DNA from: Bryobacteraceae bacterium
Lineage (GTDB): Bacteria; Acidobacteriota; Terriglobia; Bryobacterales; Bryobacteraceae
Direction of reading: 5' to 3'
NCBI GenBank assembly: GCA_947456995.1
Contig: CANGVB010000156.1
Location: forward strand, 1-7,649
Length of the DNA stretch: 7,649 bases
Shown here: piece by piece, positions 1 to 6,798 of the stretch
Layout of the letters: every line of letters starts with the position of its first letter
How positions within the stretch are numbered: the stretch's first letter is position 1
The notes under the pieces: model-generated
The model's input: the letters and a program-made list of their open reading frames with translations, nothing else
What the model was told of the DNA's origin: nothing
The model's database searches: none
Program-made: the position numbers and the translations under genes

Positions 1-1277
1 ATGATCTTCTTTTGCAGAGGGATGGAAGTATAGATGCCTTCAACAACGAACATATCGAGGGCACGCTTCATGCGGGCGATCGCTTCGGCTCTGTCGCGGC
101 CGTGAACGATCAATTTGGCGACGAGGGAATCGTAATAGGGCGGAATGACGCCGTCGGTATAGACAGCGGTGTCAACGCGCACGCCGATGCCACCGGGCAG
201 ATTCAGGCCAGTGATCTTGCCGGGGCAGGGAGCAAAGGTGTCGGGATGTTCGGCGTTGATGCGACACTCCATAGCGTGGCCGGTGAGCGTGATTGGGCCA
301 CCGATGATGTCGTCGAGTTTTTCGCCTGCAGCAATGCGGATCTGCGCTTTTACAAGGTCGATTCCGGTGATCATTTCTGTTACCGGGTGTTCCACCTGAA
401 TGCGGGCGTTGACTTCGATGAAGTAGAGTTTGCCTTTCTCATCCATCAGGAATTCGATGGTGCCGGCGTTTTGGTAACCAATTGCCTTGAGAGCTTTTTT
501 GATGGCAGCGACTGTTTCGTTGCGAAGCTCAGGCGTCATTACCGGCGAAGGTGCTTCTTCAATCAACTTTTGATGGCGGCGCTGGATGGAGCATTCACGT
601 TCGCCGAGGACTTCGACATTGCCGTGTTCGTCGGCGAGAACCTGGAATTCAATGTGCCGGGGGGCGCCGATGTACTTCTCAAGATAGATGTCGGGGACGC
701 TGAAGGCAGCGCCTGCTTCGTTCTGGGCCTGGGCGAGAAGGCCGGGTAATTCTTCGGCCGAGTTTACGACTCTCATGCCACGGCCACCGCCACCGGCGGC
801 AGCTTTGAGGATTACGGGGTAGCCGATTTTTTCGGCGAATTCGAGCGCTTCTTCGGCGCTGGTGAGGGCTTCTTTGGAGCCAGGAAGCACAGGGACGCCG
901 GCTTCTTCCATGACCTGGCGGGCCTTTTGCTTCAAGCCCATCATGCGGGTGACTTCTGGTGGCGGCCCGATGAACTTGATGCCGCTCATCTTGCAGACTT
1001 CGGCGAAACGATCGTTCTCGCTCAGAAAGCCGTAGCCGGGATGAATGGCTTCGGCGTTGGTGATTTCGGCTGCGCTGATGACGCTGGGAATGTCGAGGTA
1101 GCTACGCGCGCTCTTGGCCGGGCCGATGCAAACTGCTTCGTCTGCAAAACGAACGTGCAGGCTGTGACGATCGGCCTCTGAGTAAACGGCGACCGTCTTG
1201 ATGCCGAGATCTTTCGCTGCACATATGACGCGCAGGGCAATCTCGCCACGATTGGCAATCAGAATCTTTTGGAACAT
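1..1277 (-). CDS. accC: Biotin carboxylase, acetyl-CoA carboxylase subunit AccC (3' end beyond left edge)
   Basis: This enzyme uses ATP and bicarbonate to carboxylate the biotin on AccB, the first half-reaction of cytosolic acetyl-CoA carboxylase and the entry to fatty acid synthesis. I translated 425 codons without a stop. E. coli AccC is about 449 residues, so only roughly 20-30 C-terminal residues are missing. Visible motifs are the N-terminal [20 protein letters not shown] (residues 79-88), the ATP-grasp glycine-rich loop [12 protein letters not shown] (158-169), [12 protein letters not shown] (226-237), and the active-site stretch E288-x-N290-x-R292 followed by [10 protein letters not shown]. 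The family often has NTR at 290-292; here it is NAR, a tolerated variant. The ATG at 1277 lies 6 nt after the accB stop with no clear Shine-Dalgarno, so translation is probably coupled to accB. A paralogous pyruvate or propionyl-CoA carboxylase subunit is unlikely given the adjacent accB. Confidence 0.97.
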   Translation of the reverse strand, partial: MFQKILIANRGEIALRVICAAKDLGIKTVAVYSEADRHSLHVRFADEAVCIGPAKSARSYLDIPSVISAAEITNAEAIHPGYGFLSENDRFAEVCKMSGIKFIGPPPEVTRMMGLKQKARQVMEEAGVPVLPGSKEALTSAEEALEFAEKIGYPVILKAAAGGGGRGMRVVNSAEELPGLLAQAQNEAGAAFSVPDIYLEKYIGAPRHIEFQVLADEHGNVEVLGERECSIQRRHQKLIEEAPSPVMTPELRNETVAAIKKALKAIGYQNAGTIEFLMDEKGKLYFIEVNARIQVEHPVTEMITGIDLVKAQIRIAAGEKLDDIIGGPITLTGHAMECRINAEHPDTFAPCPGKITGLNLPGGIGVRVDTAVYTDGVIPPYYDSLVAKLIVHGRDRAEAIARMKRALDMFVVEGIYTSIPLQKKI

Positions 1278-1283
1278 GACGTG

Positions 1284-1724
1284 TTAGTTGGGTCGAATCG
1301 TAAAGAGGGCTTCGCCGTATTCAACCGGCTTGCCGTTTTCTACCAAGCGGGCGACGACCGTGCCTGAGACTTCAGCTTCAATCTCGTTCATCAGTTTCAT
1401 GGATTCGATAATGCAGACCGTTGTCTTTGCAGTTACCGAATCGCCAACCTTGACGAAGGGGCTGGCCTCGGGAGAGGGCGAATCATAGAAAGTTCCTACG
1501 ATAGGCGACTTGATTGTGACGAGGTTGTCTTTCTCTACGACGGGTGAGGGTGCAGCCGGAACTACGGCAGCCGGTGCTGCGGCGACGGGCGCGGGCAATA
1601 CGACATCACGCTCGAGTCCTGCTCTCTTGATGCGAACGCGATGTTCGCCACGCTGCACTTCGAGCTCTGCTACACCACTATCGTGGGCGAGCTGTATCAG
1701 TTCTTTGATCTCTTCAATATTCAT
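1284..1724 (-). CDS. accB: Biotin carboxyl carrier protein of acetyl-CoA carboxylase (AccB)
   Basis: This 146-aa protein carries the covalently bound biotin that shuttles carboxyl groups from AccC to the carboxyltransferase. The N-terminal helix region ([12 protein letters not shown]...) is typical of BCCP. Residues about 42-64 form an Ala/Pro/Val-rich flexible linker. The C-terminal biotinyl domain (about 66-146) contains the biotinylation motif ESMKLMNE, with the acceptor Lys110. The Ser before Met replaces the Ala of the E. coli AMKM motif, a variant I believe occurs in other bacteria. I chose the ATG at 1724 because the homologous region begins MNIEEIK. An in-frame TTG at 1751 would add nine residues and overlap the peptidase stop. 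The start lies 8 nt after the peptidase stop (1733-1735) with no strong Shine-Dalgarno, which fits cotranscription and coupling. Length is close to the usual 150-160 aa. Confidence 0.96.
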   Translation of the reverse strand: MNIEEIKELIQLAHDSGVAELEVQRGEHRVRIKRAGLERDVVLPAPVAAAPAAVVPAAPSPVVEKDNLVTIKSPIVGTFYDSPSPEASPFVKVGDSVTAKTTVCIIESMKLMNEIEAEVSGTVVARLVENGKPVEYGEALFTIRPN

Positions 1725-1732
1725 TGCGGGGT

Positions 1733-2776
1733 CTAACCTACTATTGTCCAACCTTTTTGAGTCCTTGTGAGAACCTCAACTCCCTTTTCTGTTACCAGCA
1801 CCGTGTCTTCAATTCTTACGCCGCCAAAGCCAGGCTCATAAACTCCAGGCTCAATTGTGATTGCCATGCCTGTTTCCAGAGGGGTTTTGTCCTTTTTGCC
1901 CAGGCGCGGGGCCTCGTGAATTTCGAGCCCCAGGCCGTGCCCTGTGGAGTGTATGAAGTACTGGTCGAGGCCGTGGCCCTTCAAAACCTTGACGGCGGCA
2001 GCGTGGATCTGGCCTGCGAGTTTGCCCGGCCTTACGGCATCAATGGCAGCAAGCTGAGCTTCCAGTACTGCCTTGTAAATGCGGACGGCCTTGCGCGGGA
2101 CGCTGCCTACGCCGAAGGTGCGAGTCATGTCGCTCATGTAGCCGTTGAGGCAGGCGCCCATGTCGATCAGCAGATAAGAGCCGGCTTCAATGCGCTCGTT
2201 TCTGGGATGAGCGTGGGGCAGGGCAGAGTGTGGCCCGCTGGCGACAATGGTGTCGAAGGCATTGCCCTCGGCGCCGAGTTTGCGCATCTGGTGGTCGATC
2301 TCGGCGGCGAGATCCTTTTCTTTCATGCCGACTTTGAAGCGCTTCATCGCCTGATCGAGGGCCTGGGAGTTGAGTTCGACGCTGGCGCGGATTGCGGCGA
2401 TTTCCTGTGGGGTCTTTACCCAGCGGGGCTTCTCAATAGCATCCCCGAGGGGAATCAGTTCACCCAGTTCTGCCAGCTCGCGATAGAGGTTGTAGGAGAT
2501 TTTCTTGTCTTCAAAGCCGATGCGCCTGGCCTTGATGGACTTCAGTTTTGCGGCAAGAGCTTTGAATAAAGGGCCGTTGACGATGGTTACGGGGCAGTTT
2601 GATTCCTGAGCTGCCTGGGTGGTGTAGCGGGGATCGGTGAAAAGGAAATTACCCTTGGGGGTGGCGAGAAGGAGAGCGTTGGAACCCTGGAACCCTGTGT
2701 AATAACGAATCTGGATCAGGGTGGAAACTACAATCGCGTCCAGGTTTTGGCTCTGAAGTAGGCTGTTTAGTACCAA
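1733..2776 (-). CDS. Xaa-Pro peptidase, M24B metallopeptidase family (PepP/PepQ/YqhT-like)
   Basis: This is a cytoplasmic dinuclear-metal peptidase expected to cleave X-Pro bonds in peptides. From the TTG at 2776 it is 347 aa, close to the ~350-aa short branch of the family. The N-terminal creatinase-like domain (about 1-125) contains [15 protein letters not shown] and FTDPRY. The C-terminal pita-bread domain holds the five metal ligands: D205 (LIDMG), D216 (SDMTRTF), H280 (STGHGLG), E309 (TIEPGVY) and E323 (VRIEDTV). It also contains the LPHAHP segment. The start is uncertain: upstream in frame there is only a GTG at 2881, which would add 35 residues unlike the family and overlap the divergent gene. 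TTG 2776 gives a slightly short but normal N-terminus, and a TACAAT hexamer lies 6 nt before it. It heads an apparent operon with accB and accC. PepP versus PepQ substrate preference cannot be told from sequence. Confidence 0.93.
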   Translation of the reverse strand: MVLNSLLQSQNLDAIVVSTLIQIRYYTGFQGSNALLLATPKGNFLFTDPRYTTQAAQESNCPVTIVNGPLFKALAAKLKSIKARRIGFEDKKISYNLYRELAELGELIPLGDAIEKPRWVKTPQEIAAIRASVELNSQALDQAMKRFKVGMKEKDLAAEIDHQMRKLGAEGNAFDTIVASGPHSALPHAHPRNERIEAGSYLLIDMGACLNGYMSDMTRTFGVGSVPRKAVRIYKAVLEAQLAAIDAVRPGKLAGQIHAAAVKVLKGHGLDQYFIHSTGHGLGLEIHEAPRLGKKDKTPLETGMAITIEPGVYEPGFGGVRIEDTVLVTEKGVEVLTRTQKGWTIVG

Positions 2777-2782
2777 AGGTGC

Positions 2783-2788
2783 ATTGTA
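2783..2788 (-). promoter_or_regulatory. Predicted -10 element of the peptidase-accB-accC operon
   Basis: On the minus strand TACAAT (one mismatch to TATAAT) ends 6 nt before the chosen TTG start at 2776. A transcript starting about 7 nt after the hexamer would begin at or next to the start codon, so it would be leaderless. The -35 region is poor. The call rests on the hexamer, the recurrence of the same spacing at other genes in the window, and the lack of a Shine-Dalgarno. Confidence 0.45.
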
Positions 2789-2805
2789 CCATCGGGTATC
2801 AGCGC

Positions 2806-2811
2806 TAAACT
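2806..2811 (+). promoter_or_regulatory. Possible -10 element of the PEP-CTERM protein gene
   Basis: TAAACT on the plus strand, preceded 16 nt upstream by TTGTAC (2784-2789) as a partial -35. Transcription would begin near 2818, leaving a leader of only about 12 nt before ATG 2830. The hexamer is identical to the one proposed for tpx. It lies back to back with the peptidase -10 (2783-2788), with 17 bp between the two hexamers. Confidence 0.35.
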
Positions 2812-2829
2812 CTAAGGTTAAGACCTTAG
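2812..2829. repeat. Perfect 7-bp inverted repeat abutting the start codon
   Basis: CTAAGGT, a 4-nt centre TAAG, then ACCTTAG form a perfect inverted repeat whose last base immediately precedes ATG 2830. It lies downstream of the proposed plus-strand -10 and would span that transcript's start. It also sits at roughly -36 to -53 relative to the proposed peptidase start. It could be a protein-binding operator for one or both divergent genes, or a small RNA hairpin near the start codon. The symmetry is directly visible; the function is inferred. Confidence 0.5.
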
Positions 2830-4056
2830 ATGAAGCTCGCGTTATGCCTCTTCGCGATTTGCCTACTTTTCTCGTGCTCACGTGAACAGAAGCCCGAGAA
2901 CCGCGTGGCGGCGAGTTTTCATGCTGAAGAATTACCCAACGACTTCAAAGTAGATTTGAGCAAGCGGAAAGTATTTCCGTTTTCTGTTGTGCCCGGTGGC
3001 ACTGTGACTCGTGATGAGGTGAAGACAAAGGTTGCCAGCGACCCGGTAGTGCGTGAGCACTATAAGGGAATCCAGATCGACAAGCTGAAGCCCTTTCGTT
3101 TGACCAAGCCAGCGCAAGGTTATGTTTCGTATCGTTTCGGGAATCGTATTTTCTGGACCGCGCAGCGGCTCTACCTGAAACCCGGTGAGATTTTGCTCAG
3201 CGATGGATTGAATCTGATTCGCGGGCGTTGTGGGAATCGGATCTCGCTGGTAGCGGGTGACCCGGTGCAAAGGGTTGGTGCACCAAGCGAAGCCGTGCTT
3301 GATCTTCCAAGCTGGGACATCCCTGTGTTTCAAGCGATGGCGGAGGAGGCGAACCGGCGCGATTCCGACGGACCGTTATTTGAGTTTCGAGGCAACGGGC
3401 CGGCACCGTTGGTGTCGCTCACGGCGAAGATCCCGGAAGCCATCTTTAATGTTGCTCCGCCCGTCATTGCGCCCGGGCTGATCGGTGGAGGCCTGCCTGG
3501 CGGGTTGCCACCTGCGGACAAGGGTGGCGAAATCATCATCCATCCTTCACCAATCATCCTGGTGAGTTCGCTTCCGCTTACGATTCCGCCGCCTGGAATC
3601 CTGTTGCCCTCGATCACACCTATTGAACTTGCGAGAGTCGATTTGCCTCCCTTCTTTATCGGAGGCCATCCGATCGGTATCGGTGGACCAGTATTCTACT
3701 TTGGGGATCTTCAGTTTCCGCCTTCTGTCTTTATCCCCCCAACGTACTTTCCGCCGTCCATTCTGACGCCCGGTGGCACGCCGCCCCTGCTGTTTATCCC
3801 GCCGACCGTAGTTGTGCCGCCGGGTGAATCGAATCCGCCGCCTCCTGTGGTGCCGCCGACTGGCCCGCCTAAAGTGCAACCTGAAAATCCCGTCGTCCCC
3901 CCAGACGCAGAACCGCCGCCAGTGTTTCAACCCATCCCTGAGCCTTCGACTCTTGGGATGGTGGCACTGGCGGCGGCTTTGATTTATTTGCTTAAGCGGA
4001 TGCCTTGGCAGCGGCCAGAGCGGAGTCGTAGTTGGGGTGGTCGGCCACTTCACTAA
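2830..4056 (+). CDS. PEP-CTERM sorting-domain protein with lipoprotein-like N-terminus and proline-rich region
   Basis: This 408-aa protein is predicted to be exported. Residues 1-16 form a short signal peptide ending in the lipobox-like L13-F-S-C16, so signal peptidase II processing and lipidation of C16 are plausible. Residues about 25-140 form the only globular-looking part, with VSYRFGNRIFWT (99-110) and RGRCGNRIS (131-139). From about 205 to 370 it is dominated by Pro, Gly, Ile and Val, with FIPPT at 301-305 and 322-326 and a Pro-rich end (PPPPVVPP). The C-terminus has P370-E-P372-STLGM, a hydrophobic segment (about 375-388) and K389-R390: a PEP-CTERM signal of the kind recognised by exosortase in bacteria that make exopolysaccharide. 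The tail after KR is longer than usual, 18 residues, and is encoded antisense to the end of tpx. The specific function is unknown; a surface or matrix-associated role is inferred from the sorting signal. The ATG was chosen because it gives the signal peptide. Confidence 0.85.
   Translation: MKLALCLFAICLLFSCSREQKPENRVAASFHAEELPNDFKVDLSKRKVFPFSVVPGGTVTRDEVKTKVASDPVVREHYKGIQIDKLKPFRLTKPAQGYVSYRFGNRIFWTAQRLYLKPGEILLSDGLNLIRGRCGNRISLVAGDPVQRVGAPSEAVLDLPSWDIPVFQAMAEEANRRDSDGPLFEFRGNGPAPLVSLTAKIPEAIFNVAPPVIAPGLIGGGLPGGLPPADKGGEIIIHPSPIILVSSLPLTIPPPGILLPSITPIELARVDLPPFFIGGHPIGIGGPVFYFGDLQFPPSVFIPPTYFPPSILTPGGTPPLLFIPPTVVVPPGESNPPPPVVPPTGPPKVQPENPVVPPDAEPPPVFQPIPEPSTLGMVALAAALIYLLKRMPWQRPERSRSWGGRPLH
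3932..3961 (-). terminator. Candidate hairpin terminator for tpx, inside the PEP-motif coding region
   Basis: An imperfect hairpin begins 30 nt past the tpx stop. On the minus strand it reads CCATCCC, AA, GAGTC, loop GAA, GGCTC, A, GGGATGG: a 7-bp outer stem and a 5-bp inner stem that includes one G-U pair. On the plus strand the inner stem instead has a C-A mismatch, so the minus-strand RNA folds better. No U-run follows, so a classical intrinsic terminator is not supported; it may instead be an RNA 3'-end stabiliser or a Rho-assisted site. The same bases encode residues 368-378 of the PEP-CTERM protein. Confidence 0.4.
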
Positions 4057-4495
4057 CGTACTCAACGTGCTGGATCACGTTGCTCTTGTCGACAACGAAG
4101 ATGGCACGGCTTTCGATGCGGAGTGGTTCGATCAAGGTGCCATAGTTGGTTCCGAAGCTGGCGGTCTTGTGATCGCTGAGCATCTTTACCTTGTCCACAC
4201 CAAAGGCACCGCACCAGCGGCTCTGCGCAAAGGGCAGATCCATGGAGACGGTGATGACTTCTACATTCTCCATCTTGGCGACTTCATCGTTGAAGCGCTT
4301 GGTTTGCGCGTCGCAAACCGGGGTGTCGAGGCTGGGGACGACGCTGAAAATGCGAACCGATCCGCCTGCACCGAGGGTCACCGGCTTCAAATCGGAGCCG
4401 ATCAATTCAAAATCAGGGGCCTTGTCGCCGACCTTAAGTTCGGGGCCGGCGAGAGGAAGAGGATTCCCCTTGAGGGTAGTTTCACGAGCTGACAT
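3992..4495 (-). CDS. tpx: Thiol peroxidase, atypical 2-Cys peroxiredoxin (Tpx)
   Basis: This 167-aa cytoplasmic peroxiredoxin would reduce H2O2 and organic hydroperoxides using thioredoxin. Length matches E. coli Tpx (168 aa). The peroxidatic site is SLDTPVC, with Thr58 and Cys61. The resolving Cys95 lies in the Tpx-specific motif DLPFAQSRWCGA, and Arg130 (SRAIFVVD) completes the active site. These separate it from AhpC and Bcp proteins. The N-terminal LKGNPLPLAGPELKVGDKAP is also typical of Tpx. The ATG at 4495 is 23 nt beyond the rnr stop, so readthrough from rnr is possible. A TAAACT hexamer 6 nt before the ATG suggests its own, possibly leaderless, promoter; no Shine-Dalgarno is seen. The 3' end overlaps the convergent PEP-CTERM gene by 65 bp. 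Confidence 0.97.
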   Translation of the reverse strand: MSARETTLKGNPLPLAGPELKVGDKAPDFELIGSDLKPVTLGAGGSVRIFSVVPSLDTPVCDAQTKRFNDEVAKMENVEVITVSMDLPFAQSRWCGAFGVDKVKMLSDHKTASFGTNYGTLIEPLRIESRAIFVVDKSNVIQHVEYVSEVADHPNYDSALAAAKASA

Positions 4496-4501
4496 GAGGT
4501 T

Positions 4502-4507
4502 AGTTTA
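4502..4507 (-). promoter_or_regulatory. tpx: Predicted -10 element of tpx (leaderless geometry)
   Basis: On the minus strand TAAACT is followed by aacctc (6 nt) and then the ATG of tpx. It fits the TAnnnT pattern and would place the transcript start at or beside the ATG. TTGGTA (4528-4533) is a partial -35 but at 20 nt it is too far away for an ideal promoter. The hexamer is flanked by a short inverted repeat, AGGTT/AACCT. Confidence 0.45.
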
Positions 4508-4518
4508 ACAACCTATTG

Positions 4519-6771
4519 TTAGGGACTTACCAACATGAAGGTGAGTCGCTTCTCGGCGAGGTCGATTTTGATGAGAGCGACGCGTACAGAGTCGCCAATG
4601 GCGAAGGTGCGCTTGGAGCGCTGGCCCACGATTCGGCGGGTGTTTTCCTGATAGGCGTAGTTGTCTTTGGGGAGAGCGTCGATTGGGATCAGCCCTTCGA
4701 TGAAGAGTTCTTCGAGTTCGACGAAGCATCCAAACTTCGTCGTGGAGATGATCATGGCGTTGAATTCGTCGCCGACCTTGTCGCTCATGAAGCGCATCTT
4801 TTTCCACTCGACGAGTTCTCGTTCTGCCTCGGCTGCTCTACGCTCTGTGAAGCTGGTGTCGTTGCCGAGATCTTTGAGAGTCTCTTCTTCATAGCTCATG
4901 CCACCGAGTACACGGTGAACCACGAGGTCTGGATAACGACGGATGGGCGAGGTGAAGTGTGTGTAGGCTTTTGAGGCCAGTGCGAAGTGGCCTTCATTTT
5001 CGAACGAGTAACGGGCCTGTTTGAGCGAGCGCAGCATGAGGAAGCTGACGATGCGCTCTTCTGGCTTGCCTTCGATTTTGGCAACCAGCTTCTGGTAGTG
5101 CTTCGAGGATACTGTGGCGCTGGGGTTACTGATGAAGACGTCCTTGCGGATCTTGCGGCCATCGCGGGTGCTCTTGATGTTGGAGAACTTCTTGACGGCA
5201 ACTCCGCCGAGGCCGAGGGAGACGCCAAACTTTGAGGCTGCTTCTTCGAAGTCGGCAACGCGCTTGGCATCGGGGATTTCGTGGATGCGGTAGAGGCTGG
5301 GGATTCCTGCGGCTTCGAGGTGCGAGGCGACGGCTTCGTTGGCGATGAGCATGAGCTCTTCGATCAGGCGATGCGCAATGTTTCGAGGGCTTCTGGAGAC
5401 GCCGACCATTTCTCCAAACTGGTCGAATTCGATGATTGGTTCGGGGAGGTCAAAATCGATTGAGCCGCGCCGGGAGCGCATGCGGTTCAAGACGAGCGCC
5501 AGCTCTTTCATCAGCTCGAAGCGATGTACGAGTGGTGCGTAGCGCTCTCGCAGTTCTTTCTGTTCTTCTGGTGTGCCTTCGAGGAGCTTGTAGACGTTGG
5601 TGTAGGTCATGCGCTCGCGGCTCTTGATGACGCCACGGCAGAAGTCTTGTGTGAGGATGTTGCCCTGGTGGTCGAGTTCGAGCAGTGCGCTCATGACGAG
5701 GCGCTCTTCGTTGGGGCGGAGGCTGCAGATGTCAGTGGAGAGTTCCACCGGGAGCATGGGCACGGCGCGGTCGGGGAAGTAGACGCTGGTGCCGCGCATC
5801 ATGGCTTCTTTGTCGATCGCGGAACCTGGCCGTACATACCAACTGACGTCGGCAATGTGGACCTGCAGCTTGTAGTTGCCGTTGGGTAGTTTTTCAACCC
5901 AGACGGCGTCGTCGAAGTCGCGAGCGGTTTCGCCGTCGATGGTGACGATGTCGAAATCGCGAAAGTCAGTGCGGCCTTCCCACTCACGCGGGCCGATCTC
6001 GCGGGACACGGCCTGGGCTTCATCGATAACAGCCTGTGGAAACTCATGCGGGATGTGGTGCTTGCGGATCATGATTTCGACGTCGACGCCGAAATCGTCT
6101 TCAAATCCAAGGAGCTCGATTACGCGACCGACACCGTTAGAATCTTCATCGGGGAAATCGAGCACCTCGACTGTGACCATCATTCCATTGAGGTCGGCAA
6201 CCTTGTCAACCTTCACTTCCTTGATGCCGACGCGATCTGGATTGACGCGCGGAGGAGGGATTTCAAAGCCTTCTGGAATCTGAATCCACTGCTTGATTTT
6301 CTGATCGTAGGGGACGACGAAGCAGCCACGCTTGGTGAGGCGGAATTGCCCGACCATGCGTTGATTGGCCCGGTGCAGGACTCGAACGATGTCGCCGTTG
6401 ACGCGGCCATCATGGCCTATGCGGCCAAGACGAACGAGCACCTTGTCGCCGTGCATGGCCTTCTGGGCGGAATCCGGATTGATGAAGACATCGCCTTCGA
6501 TGCCTTCGGGTTTCTGGTCGAGGATGACGAAGCCGAAGCCGTCGCGGTGCATGCGGAGGGTTCCAGCGGAGAACTCGCGGGCTTTGGATGCGAGCTGATA
6601 GGTGTTGTTGCGGAGTTCGATGAGGAGGCCCTTGCGGGTGAGCCGCTCGAGAGCGCGTTCTACTTCTTCTCGCTTGACACCCTTGTTGCCCATCTCGCGC
6701 GTAAGCGTTTTGGTAGTAGCGCGGCCGTGGGGCAGTTTGTTGATGTGGCTAAGTAGCGCGTCGTCTTTCAC
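4519..6771 (-). CDS. rnr: Ribonuclease R, 3'-5' exoribonuclease (RNB family)
   Basis: RNase R degrades structured RNA processively from the 3' end and takes part in mRNA decay and in rRNA and tmRNA quality control. From GTG 6771 the protein is 750 aa. Domains in order are an N-terminal winged-helix region (about 1-60), cold-shock RNA-binding domains (about 68-205, including HRDGFGFV and GDVFINP), the RNB catalytic domain (about 260-640) and a C-terminal S1 domain (about 666-750). The catalytic aspartates are D279, D285, D287 and D288 in IDGETARDFDDAV, spaced exactly as in E. coli RNase R. Other RNB signatures are SVYFPDRAVPMLP and YTHFTSPIRRYPDLVVHR. It ends just after S1, without the long lysine-rich tail of the E. 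coli enzyme. An in-frame TTG at 6852 would add 27 unlikely residues and overlap the divergent sulfatase, so GTG 6771 is preferred; GACAAT lies 6 nt before it. The winged-helix and S1 domains together favour RNase R over RNase II. Confidence 0.96.
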   Translation of the reverse strand: MKDDALLSHINKLPHGRATTKTLTREMGNKGVKREEVERALERLTRKGLLIELRNNTYQLASKAREFSAGTLRMHRDGFGFVILDQKPEGIEGDVFINPDSAQKAMHGDKVLVRLGRIGHDGRVNGDIVRVLHRANQRMVGQFRLTKRGCFVVPYDQKIKQWIQIPEGFEIPPPRVNPDRVGIKEVKVDKVADLNGMMVTVEVLDFPDEDSNGVGRVIELLGFEDDFGVDVEIMIRKHHIPHEFPQAVIDEAQAVSREIGPREWEGRTDFRDFDIVTIDGETARDFDDAVWVEKLPNGNYKLQVHIADVSWYVRPGSAIDKEAMMRGTSVYFPDRAVPMLPVELSTDICSLRPNEERLVMSALLELDHQGNILTQDFCRGVIKSRERMTYTNVYKLLEGTPEEQKELRERYAPLVHRFELMKELALVLNRMRSRRGSIDFDLPEPIIEFDQFGEMVGVSRSPRNIAHRLIEELMLIANEAVASHLEAAGIPSLYRIHEIPDAKRVADFEEAASKFGVSLGLGGVAVKKFSNIKSTRDGRKIRKDVFISNPSATVSSKHYQKLVAKIEGKPEERIVSFLMLRSLKQARYSFENEGHFALASKAYTHFTSPIRRYPDLVVHRVLGGMSYEEETLKDLGNDTSFTERRAAEAERELVEWKKMRFMSDKVGDEFNAMIISTTKFGCFVELEELFIEGLIPIDALPKDNYAYQENTRRIVGQRSKRTFAIGDSVRVALIKIDLAEKRLTFMLVSP

Positions 6772-6777
6772 ATGCCT

Positions 6778-6783
6778 ATTGTC
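6778..6783 (-). promoter_or_regulatory. rnr: Possible -10 element of rnr
   Basis: GACAAT on the minus strand (four of six matches to TATAAT) ends exactly 6 nt before GTG 6771. The AGG at 6775-6777 is only 3 nt from the start codon, too close to act as a normal Shine-Dalgarno, so a leaderless start is a reasonable reading. The first base is not T, so this is the weakest of the four matching hexamers. Confidence 0.3.
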
Positions 6784-6786
6784 GGA

Positions 6787-6792
6787 TAGAAT
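6787..6792 (+). promoter_or_regulatory. Predicted -10 element of the sulfatase gene (leaderless geometry)
   Basis: TAGAAT (one mismatch to TATAAT) is followed by cgcttc (6 nt) and then ATG 6799, and no Shine-Dalgarno is present between. A start about 7 nt after the hexamer would be the A of the ATG. A weak -35 candidate, CTTTCA, lies at 6765-6770 with 16-nt spacing, inside the 5' end of rnr. Confidence 0.5.
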
Positions 6793-6798
6793 CGCTTC

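Noticed and set aside
12..749. 245-codon plus-strand open frame
   Set aside because: It is fully antisense to accC, whose minus-strand translation shows continuous conserved biotin carboxylase motifs. The frame is open only because of codon bias.
1725..1751. Upstream TTG start for accB at 1751
   Set aside because: It overlaps the peptidase stop, and the BCCP family begins at the MNIEEIK sequence encoded from 1724.
1724..2569. 281-codon plus-strand open frame
   Set aside because: It is antisense to the M24 peptidase, which has all five metal ligands. The shadow frame shows no recognisable domain and has no supporting start region.
2681..2696. Tandem 8-bp direct repeat GGAACCCT x2
   Set aside because: It encodes the family-conserved YTGFQGS segment of the peptidase. 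Two copies out of phase with codons look like coincidence, not a repeat array.
2777..2881. N-terminal extension of the peptidase to the GTG at 2881
   Set aside because: The extra 35 residues are unlike the family N-terminus, and the extension would overlap the signal-peptide codons of the divergent gene.
4037..4492. 151-codon plus-strand frame spanning nearly all of tpx
   Set aside because: It is antisense to a clearly conserved thiol peroxidase and its translation has no recognisable features.
6046..6756. 236-codon plus-strand open frame inside rnr
   Set aside because: It is antisense to the RNase R cold-shock and early RNB regions; the acidic low-complexity translation is typical of a shadow frame.
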